Below the pieces are notes generated by a model. It was not told the origin of the DNA and ran no database searches. It saw only the letters and a list, made by a program, of their open reading frames with translations. DNA of 11,020 bases from JBDSEG01 sp039920165 (GTDB lineage Bacteria > Pseudomonadota > Gammaproteobacteria > Burkholderiales > Burkholderiaceae_C), in contig JBDSEG010000084.1 in the NCBI GenBank assembly GCA_039920165.1, forward strand, positions 1 to 11,020. The letters run 5' to 3'. This document shows positions 6,141 through 11,020 of this stretch, in pieces. A program made the translations under genes and the position numbers. Numbering within the stretch: the first letter of the stretch is position 1; every line of letters begins with the position of its first letter.

Positions 6141-6920
6141 GTGAAACCATCGTCCTTGCTCGAAATCTCCGACCGTCGCCCGCAGGTGAGTGTCGAAGAA
6201 TGGCAGGCGCGGATCGACCTCGCCGCCGCCTATCGGCTCGTGGCCGCGTTCAAGTGGGACGACCTCGTTTTCACCCACGTCAGCGTGCGCGTTCCCGGGG
6301 CCGACAACCAGTTCCTGATCAACCCCTACGGCCTGATGTTCGAGGAGATCACGGCCTCGAGCCTGGTCAAGATTGATACCTCGGGCAACAAGCTCGACGA
6401 TTCGCCTTACGACGTGAACCCGGCCGGCTTCGCGATCCACAGTGCCGTCCACGCGGTGCGCCACGATGCCCAGTGCGTGTTGCATACGCACACCTTAAAC
6501 GGCATCGCGGTGTCGGCGCAAAAGGGCGGCGTGCTGCCGATCTCGCAGCAGTCGATCTTCGTGCTCGCCAGCCTGGGCTACCACGGCTACGAAGGTGTCG
6601 CGCTGCGCGACGACGAGAAGCCGCGCCTGGCGGCCGACCTGGGTGCGAATACCTTTCTCATGCTGCGCAACCACGGCCTGCTGACGGTGGGCGAAAGCGT
6701 GGCCGACGCGTTCTTGGCGATGTACCTGTTCGAGGCCGTCTGCACGATCCAGGTCCGGGCGATGTCGGGCGGCACCGAGCTGATTTCGGTCGATCCGCAA
6801 TTCATCGCCGGCGCCAAGGCGCAGATGGCGCAAGTCACGCGCGGCGTCGGCGGCGGCGCGCTCACCTGGCCGGGGCTGCTGCGCCGGCTCGACCGGATCA
6901 ACCCGGGCTACGACGCCTGA
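6141..6920 (+). CDS. Class II aldolase/adducin-family protein
   Basis: A 259-residue protein of the class II aldolase/adducin fold, whose members include fuculose-phosphate aldolase, ribulose-phosphate epimerase, decarboxylases and adducin heads. The zinc-binding histidines are recognisable: His115 and His117 in VLHTHTLNG and His178 in LRNHGLLT. LINPYGLMFEEITASSLVKID and NPAGFAIHSAVHA are standard family blocks. Aligned by eye with fuculose-phosphate aldolase, the catalytic/metal-ligand Glu of that enzyme falls on Gly96, so sugar-phosphate aldolase activity is doubtful. Many bacterial relatives of this subgroup lack that Glu and have unknown substrates. The GTG start has an excellent ribosome binding site. 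It is divergent from the acyl-CoA dehydrogenase (60 bp) and converges on the crotonase, its last 13 bp overlapping that gene's 3' end. It probably acts on a small carbonyl or carboxylic compound in the cytoplasm, which is inference. Confidence 0.9.
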   Translation: MKPSSLLEISDRRPQVSVEEWQARIDLAAAYRLVAAFKWDDLVFTHVSVRVPGADNQFLINPYGLMFEEITASSLVKIDTSGNKLDDSPYDVNPAGFAIHSAVHAVRHDAQCVLHTHTLNGIAVSAQKGGVLPISQQSIFVLASLGYHGYEGVALRDDEKPRLAADLGANTFLMLRNHGLLTVGESVADAFLAMYLFEAVCTIQVRAMSGGTELISVDPQFIAGAKAQMAQVTRGVGGGALTWPGLLRRLDRINPGYDA

Positions 6921-7642
6921 CGATCGGAAATACGTGATGGCACCGCCGGTGCCATCAAGTCCAGCAGGGTCTGGCGCTCGGCATTCGCCTGGCCTGCGTA
7001 ACCGCTCCGACTGGCCGCGTGGACCCGCTCCTTGGCGGCGGTGAGTGTGTCCGGGTCGGACCCGGCCAGCCGTTCGGCCACGCGCAGCGCGTCGTCGAAA
7101 GCACACCCGCTGTCGCAGACCCAGCCGATAAGTCCGAGCCCATGCAGGCGTGCCGCATCGAGTGGTTCGCCGAACCACTCGAGCTGCTGGAGCAGCGGCG
7201 TCGGCAGCCAGCGCGCAAGTTGCGAGACGGCGTCGCTCTCGCCGGTGGGTCGATCGTCGGCGCGGCCGAGGGCGAAGCTGGCGTCGCGCGCCGCGACCAC
7301 GAGATCGCAGGCCAGCACCAGCGCAAAGCCGCCTCCGATCGCCATCCCTTCGACCGCGCCGAGCACCGGCTTCGGAAAGACCCGCAGCGACTCAGCCAGC
7401 GCCTCGACCGCATCGTCAAGCGACGCGCTGTCGCCGTCTGATTCGAGGTCGACGCCCGAGCTGAAATGGGCGCCGTCCCCGCGCAGCACAACGCAGCGCA
7501 CACGGGGATCACTCTCCGCCACGTCGAGCGCTTCGGCGCAGGCCGCGACGAGCTGGTTCGACAGCGAATTGAGCGATGCCGGATGGCGCATCGTCAGGAC
7601 GAGCGCGCTGCCGTGGCGCGCGGTGAGCAACTCGGAAGGCAT
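6908..7642 (-). CDS. Crotonase-fold protein (enoyl-CoA hydratase/isomerase family)
   Basis: A 244-residue crotonase-superfamily protein. The two oxyanion-hole regions are present: HFSSGVDL (60-66) and VEGMAIGGGFALVLACDL (97-113). The two glutamates used by enoyl-CoA hydratase (Glu144 and Glu164 in rat numbering) align by eye to Ala107 (in GGGFA) and Arg127 (in SFALGR). Classical hydration of enoyl-CoA is therefore unlikely, and the isomerase that keeps the second Glu is also not matched. The sequence most resembles proteins annotated 'oxepin-CoA hydrolase, alternative type', from blocks such as ESLRVFPKPVLGAVEG, ACDLVVAARDASF and LHGLGLIGWV; that annotation is from memory and not a biochemical proof. 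The TAG at 6908-6910 lies within the end of the convergent aldolase-fold gene. No strong ribosome binding site precedes the ATG at 7642. The 142 bp to the divergent gene at 7785 should hold its promoter. Confidence 0.88.
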   Translation of the reverse strand: MPSELLTARHGSALVLTMRHPASLNSLSNQLVAACAEALDVAESDPRVRCVVLRGDGAHFSSGVDLESDGDSASLDDAVEALAESLRVFPKPVLGAVEGMAIGGGFALVLACDLVVAARDASFALGRADDRPTGESDAVSQLARWLPTPLLQQLEWFGEPLDAARLHGLGLIGWVCDSGCAFDDALRVAERLAGSDPDTLTAAKERVHAASRSGYAGQANAERQTLLDLMAPAVPSRISDRQAS

Positions 7643-7784
7643 CGGGCGATCGGGGAAGGGGTGGGCCGTGGGCGGCGCGCAGCCGCGTGTGGAATTGTGT
7701 CATGCGCACCGTCCGCAGCGCGTTGCGGCCGGGTCCGCGCGGAACGCCATGCTAGAGTGCCCGCGACTTTGCAAGCCCCCACGC

Positions 7785-9869
7785 ATGCGCAATGCCCTCT
7801 CGCTGCTGACCCTCTGCCACCTGCTCAGTCTTGCGCCCACCGCGGCGCTGGCCTTGGGATTCGGTCGGGTCGACAGCACCACGGTGCTCGGGCAGCGCCT
7901 GAATTTCTCGACCCAGTTGAGCGTGGAACCACACGATGCTCTGACCGAGGCCTGCATCGTGGCCGAGGTGCAGGCAGGCGACAGCCGCGTGCCGCCGAAC
8001 CAGATTCGCATCAGCCTGGGCGGCGGCCCGAATGCGACCCAACGACTGCTGCGCATCACGACCACCGGCGTGATCGACGAGCCTGTCGTGACTATCAACG
8101 CGACGATCGGCTGCGGCTCGCGCGTATCGCGCAGCTTCATCGTCTTCGCCGATCCGCCGCCGGTGGAGGCGGCGCGTGGCGAGGGACCGCTACCCGCTCT
8201 CGTTGCGGGCGCGCCGGAACGGCGCGCCGGCGCGCCGGCGCTGTCTGAAGCGCCGGTCGCCCTCGGCAGTCCGGCGCTCGAGCCGGGCCCGCGGATCGAA
8301 TCGAATTTCTCGTTGCCGCGGCCTGTCGTTCCGCGACGCGACGCGACTCGAAGGACGACGGCGGAGCCGGCGCGCAACCGGACCGGTCCTGCCGCCCCGC
8401 GCGTCGCGGCCCGGCCGGCCGAGCGCAGCCGCGCCGCGTCACCGCCCGTCGCGGTCGCGGTGCCGGCGACGCCGCGCGCCACGATCCGTGCGCCGGCCGC
8501 CACCACGGCGGCGCGCAGCAGCGCGGCGGGTGCCAGCGCGGTCGGGGCGGGTGGCCCGCGGCTTCAACTCGAGGCCGATACCGGACCGGCGCTGCGTCCC
8601 GGCGCGGCCGCCGCGGCCTCGGCGCCGACGGCTGCCGCGGCGGCGCCGGGCACCGCGACCGTGCCCACGGCCGCGGCCCCGGGCACGCTGCCCGCAACCG
8701 CCGCCGCACCTTCGACCAGCGCCGAGTTCGAGCGCCTGCGCACTCAGAACCAGGCCTTGCAGCGTTCGGTTGCCGGCCTCGAATCGCGCCTGCGCGAACT
8801 CGAAGCGGGCGGCGGGCGCGATCCCTGGTTCAGCCTCCTGGCGGTGCTCGCGGCCGGGCTCGCGCTGGTCGGCGTCGCGCTGCTGTGGCGTCGCGTGCAA
8901 AGCGGCAACGCCGGCACGTGGTGGAAACCGTCCGCCCTTGCACCTGTGGAGGTGGCCACAGTGGCGCCCACGCTGGCACCGGCATCGGTTTCGGTATTCG
9001 GCGCGTCGCAGCAAGGCGGCGACGGTGTAGTCGACGATGACGACGACGGCGGGTTCGGCGCGCAGACCACGCGCGGCTTCGCGATGACCTTGCCCGGCCA
9101 GCCGAACGCGCCCGACTCCCGGTCCAGCGCCGCGCGGGGCGCGCTCAGCGTGGAAGAATTGTTCGATCTCGAACAGCAGGCCGATTTTTTCCTCGCCCTC
9201 GGGCAGGAAGATGCCGCGATCGATCTGCTGCTCGGCCACGCGCGCGGGCCCGGTGCGACAAGCCCGATGCCTTATCTCAAGCTCGCCGAAATCTATCGCC
9301 GACGCGGCGATCGCGAGGGATTCGAGGCCACGCGCGAAGGTTTCAACCAGCGATTCAACGCGCAGATCGGCGCATGGGACGAGCCGGTGTCCGAGGGGCT
9401 GGCACTCGACGAATCGCCCGAACTGCTGCGCTCGATCCAGTCGATATGGATCCGCCCCGGCGACGCCGCGGCGCTGATCGAAACGCTGGTGTGGCGTACC
9501 GACGAGCCACGCCCGCCGGTCGACCTGGCGGCATACCGTGACCTTCTCTTCCTCTATGCAATCGCGCGCGACCGGCTCGACGTGGCCGATTCCGACCGCG
9601 TCGATCAGGTCGATCTCCCGCTGCCGCTGCTCGAGGGCATCAGCGGCAGCAGCCACGTGGCGCAACTGATGTCGAGCACGATACCGATGCGCGTGCAGGC
9701 GGAGCATGCGCGCGGCCTGGATCGCGGCATCGTGCCCGATCTCGACCTGTCCGTACCGGTTGCAGAACCCGCGGCCGAGTCGTCCGAGACCGCCGTGTCG
9801 CGACCCGACTTCACCCTCGGCTCGGACCTCATTACGCTCGACCCGCCGCCGGCCGAACCGAAGACCTGA
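7785..9869 (+). CDS. FimV-like inner-membrane protein with helical-repeat C-terminal domain
   Basis: A 694-residue protein built like FimV/HubP-type polar hub proteins. Residues 1-23 form a signal peptide (LSLLTLCHLLSL core, ALA cleavage). Residues 24-125 resemble the FimV N-terminal domain: GFGRVDSTTVLGQRLNFST, QIRISLG, VTINATIGC. Residues about 126-310 are a low-complexity Ala/Pro/Arg-rich linker. A short coiled coil follows (FERLRTQNQALQRSVAGLES, 315-334), then a transmembrane helix (FSLLAVLAAGLALVGVALLW, about 349-368) and an acidic patch VDDDDDGG near 416. The cytoplasmic domain about 455-600 contains VEELFDLEQQADFFLALGQE, PYLKLAEIYRRRGDREGFEA and YRDLLFLYAIARD. These TPR-like helices match FimV-family proteins of Burkholderiales as I recall them. 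No LysM motif is obvious. Family roles are type IV pilus function, polarity and twitching. An in-frame ATG at 7749 is an alternative start, but the signal peptide favours 7785. It is a lone gene with no pilus neighbours here. Confidence 0.85.
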   Translation: MRNALSLLTLCHLLSLAPTAALALGFGRVDSTTVLGQRLNFSTQLSVEPHDALTEACIVAEVQAGDSRVPPNQIRISLGGGPNATQRLLRITTTGVIDEPVVTINATIGCGSRVSRSFIVFADPPPVEAARGEGPLPALVAGAPERRAGAPALSEAPVALGSPALEPGPRIESNFSLPRPVVPRRDATRRTTAEPARNRTGPAAPRVAARPAERSRAASPPVAVAVPATPRATIRAPAATTAARSSAAGASAVGAGGPRLQLEADTGPALRPGAAAAASAPTAAAAAPGTATVPTAAAPGTLPATAAAPSTSAEFERLRTQNQALQRSVAGLESRLRELEAGGGRDPWFSLLAVLAAGLALVGVALLWRRVQSGNAGTWWKPSALAPVEVATVAPTLAPASVSVFGASQQGGDGVVDDDDDGGFGAQTTRGFAMTLPGQPNAPDSRSSAARGALSVEELFDLEQQADFFLALGQEDAAIDLLLGHARGPGATSPMPYLKLAEIYRRRGDREGFEATREGFNQRFNAQIGAWDEPVSEGLALDESPELLRSIQSIWIRPGDAAALIETLVWRTDEPRPPVDLAAYRDLLFLYAIARDRLDVADSDRVDQVDLPLPLLEGISGSSHVAQLMSSTIPMRVQAEHARGLDRGIVPDLDLSVPVAEPAAESSETAVSRPDFTLGSDLITLDPPPAEPKT

Positions 9870-9874
9870 GCGAA

Positions 9875-9887
9875 GGCTCAGAGAGCC
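9875..9887. terminator. Small hairpin at the convergent FimV-like/aminotransferase junction
   Basis: GGCTC and GAGCC pair around AGA, just beyond the FimV-like stop (9869) and across the aminotransferase stop (9878-9880). Five pairs, a tight loop and no T-run make it a weak candidate for a shared terminator; the two genes are only 8 bp apart. Confidence 0.25.
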
Positions 9888-11020
9888 GAGAGCCGCTGCA
9901 GTGCCAGATCCAGCGTCGCATCCTGCTTGGCGAAACAAAAGCGCACGATGCCCTGGTCGAAGCCGTCGCGGTAGAAGGCCGAGAGCGGGATCGCCGCGAC
10001 GCCGATTGTCTCGGTCAGGTGACGACAGAACGCCGCCTCGGGCAGGTCGCTGACCGCCGAATAGTCGACACACTGGAAATAGCTGCCGCGGCTCGGCAGC
10101 GCTCGCAGCCGCGTCGCGGCAAGCCCTGCGCGAAAGCGGTCGCGCTTTCGCTGGTAGAACGCCGGCAGGCCGAGGTGGTGCGACGGGTCGGCCATGAAGC
10201 TGGCGAATGCGTGCTGCATCGGCGTATTGACGGTGAAGACGTTGAACTGGTGGACCTTGCGGAATTCGACCGTCAGGCTCGCCGGCGCGGCGGCATAGGC
10301 GATCTTCCAGCCGGTCACGTGATAGGTCTTGCCGAAGCTCGAGATGACGATGCTGCGCGCCGCCAGTTCGGGGTTGCGCGCCACGCTTTCGTGGCGCGCG
10401 CCGTCGTAGACCATGTGCTCGTAGACCTCGTCGCTGATCAACACGATATCGGTCGGCCGCAGCAGTTCGGTCAGGCGCTTCATGTCTGCTGCGGTCCAGA
10501 CCGTGGCGCTCGGGTTGTGGGGCGAATTGATCAGCATCGCGCGGGTGCGCGGCGTGATCGCGGCGGCGATCTGGTCGAAATCGGGCGCGAAGGTTCCGGG
10601 CACCAGCGGCACATGCACCGCGATCCCGCCGGCCAGTTCGATATTGGGCTCATAGCTGTCGTAGCATGGGTCGAGCACGATCACCTCGTCGCCTGGATGC
10701 ACGATCGCTAGCACTGCCGTGAGGATGGCCTGGGTCGCTCCGGCCGTGATCGTGATTTCGCTGTCGGGGTTGTAGGCGTGGCCATACAGCGCCTCGATCT
10801 TGCCCGCCACCGCTTCGCGCAGCGCGGGCACGCCTGGCATCGGCGGGTACTGGTTGAGGCCGGCGCGCATCGCCGCATCAACCGCGTCGAGCAACTTCGG
10901 ATCGCAGCCGAAATCAGGGAATCCCTGGCCGAGGTTCACCGCACCGTGCTCCAGCGCAAGCGCCGACATGACGGTGAAGATCGTCGTGCCCACATGCGGC
11001 AGGCGGGTGATGAGTTCGGG
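9878..11020 (-). CDS. ybdL: Methionine aminotransferase, YbdL type (5' end outside the window)
   Basis: A fold-type I PLP aminotransferase, open to the right edge of the window; only about the first ten residues should be missing. It matches E. coli YbdL closely along its length: GTTIFTVMSALA, NLGQGFPDF, NQYPPMPGVPALREAVA, TITAGATQAI, then NSPHNPSATVW (substrate/PLP Asn), ISDEVYEHMVY (Asp binding the PLP ring nitrogen and Tyr), SSFGKTYHVTGWK with the Schiff-base Lys encoded at 10328-10330, and IVRFCFAKQD with the carboxylate-binding Arg. YbdL prefers methionine, histidine and phenylalanine as amino donors, so transamination of methionine to its 2-oxo acid, possibly in methionine salvage, is the likely reaction in the cytoplasm. 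The GTG at 10993 is in frame but is not the start, since PELITRLPHVGTT reads in family register upstream of it. It converges with the FimV-like gene. Confidence 0.93.
   Translation of the reverse strand, partial: PELITRLPHVGTTIFTVMSALALEHGAVNLGQGFPDFGCDPKLLDAVDAAMRAGLNQYPPMPGVPALREAVAGKIEALYGHAYNPDSEITITAGATQAILTAVLAIVHPGDEVIVLDPCYDSYEPNIELAGGIAVHVPLVPGTFAPDFDQIAAAITPRTRAMLINSPHNPSATVWTAADMKRLTELLRPTDIVLISDEVYEHMVYDGARHESVARNPELAARSIVISSFGKTYHVTGWKIAYAAAPASLTVEFRKVHQFNVFTVNTPMQHAFASFMADPSHHLGLPAFYQRKRDRFRAGLAATRLRALPSRGSYFQCVDYSAVSDLPEAAFCRHLTETIGVAAIPLSAFYRDGFDQGIVRFCFAKQDATLDLALQRLSAL

Noticed and set aside
6081..6491. Longer N-terminus for the acyl-CoA dehydrogenase
   Set aside because: The added residues are antisense to the aldolase-fold gene; the normal family start with its own AGGAG is at 6080.
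7723..7758. TTGCGG and TAGAGT as a promoter for the FimV-like gene
   Set aside because: The spacing is 24 bp, too long for a sigma-70 promoter, and no better -35 lies at 16-18 bp.
8170..8710. GC-rich repetitive stretch as a possible tandem-repeat locus
   Set aside because: It encodes a low-complexity Ala/Pro/Arg linker without a fixed repeat unit, inside an intact frame.
8439..10073. A 544-codon open frame on the minus strand opposite the FimV-like gene
   Set aside because: It is the antisense shadow of a strongly biased high-GC gene, crosses into the aminotransferase, is Arg/Gly-rich without domain character, and the plus frame has a signal peptide, a membrane helix and recognisable family blocks.

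Overview
The window is GC-rich chromosomal DNA (third codon positions mostly G or C) that looks betaproteobacterial, most likely Burkholderiales or a close relative. The support is gene content: a short ECF sigma factor with a one-domain zinc-finger anti-sigma factor, CreA, a YfcG-type glutathione transferase, an ACAD11-like acyl-CoA dehydrogenase, a crotonase like the 'alternative' oxepin-CoA hydrolases, and a FimV-like membrane protein with a C-terminal helical-repeat domain. No species is assigned. I see no rRNA, tRNA, CRISPR array, phage module or complete mobile element.

Layout, left to right. (1) 19-720, minus: HAD-superfamily protein of the haloacid dehalogenase type II group. Behind it is a short open frame (about 757-930, minus) that looks like the last codons of another gene. 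(2) 1050-1477, plus: truncated, frameshifted C-terminal part of an IS1595/ISXO2-type transposase. (3) 1560-2416, plus: overlapping ECF sigma/anti-sigma pair, with a dyad upstream and a hairpin over the anti-sigma stop. (4) 2440-2843: no recognisable gene. (5) 4026-2844, minus: yfcG-like GST and creA, one nucleotide apart, probably one transcript. (6) 4089-4835, plus: conserved-looking protein of unknown function, divergent from the GST over a 62-bp gap holding two palindromes. (7) 4866-7642: acyl-CoA dehydrogenase (minus) divergent from a class II aldolase-fold protein (plus), which converges on a crotonase (minus); their 3' ends overlap by 13 bp. (8) 7785-9869, plus: FimV-like protein. (9) 9878 to the right edge, minus: YbdL-type methionine aminotransferase, cut at its 5' end.

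How the parts may work together: the dehydrogenase, aldolase-fold protein and crotonase look like accessory acyl-CoA or carboxylic-acid catabolism, although the last two lack acidic residues that define the textbook enzymes. GST and CreA may share a promoter. The sigma/anti-sigma pair forms a self-contained regulatory switch, but its target is not visible here. The FimV-like protein and the aminotransferase are independent convergent genes.

Most of the window is ordinary chromosome. The points most worth a second look are the IS scar between the HAD gene and the sigma operon, the crotonase lacking both classical glutamates, the palindromes in the GST/unknown-protein gap, and the uncharacterised 248-residue protein. 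I did not find a convincing new multi-gene system.
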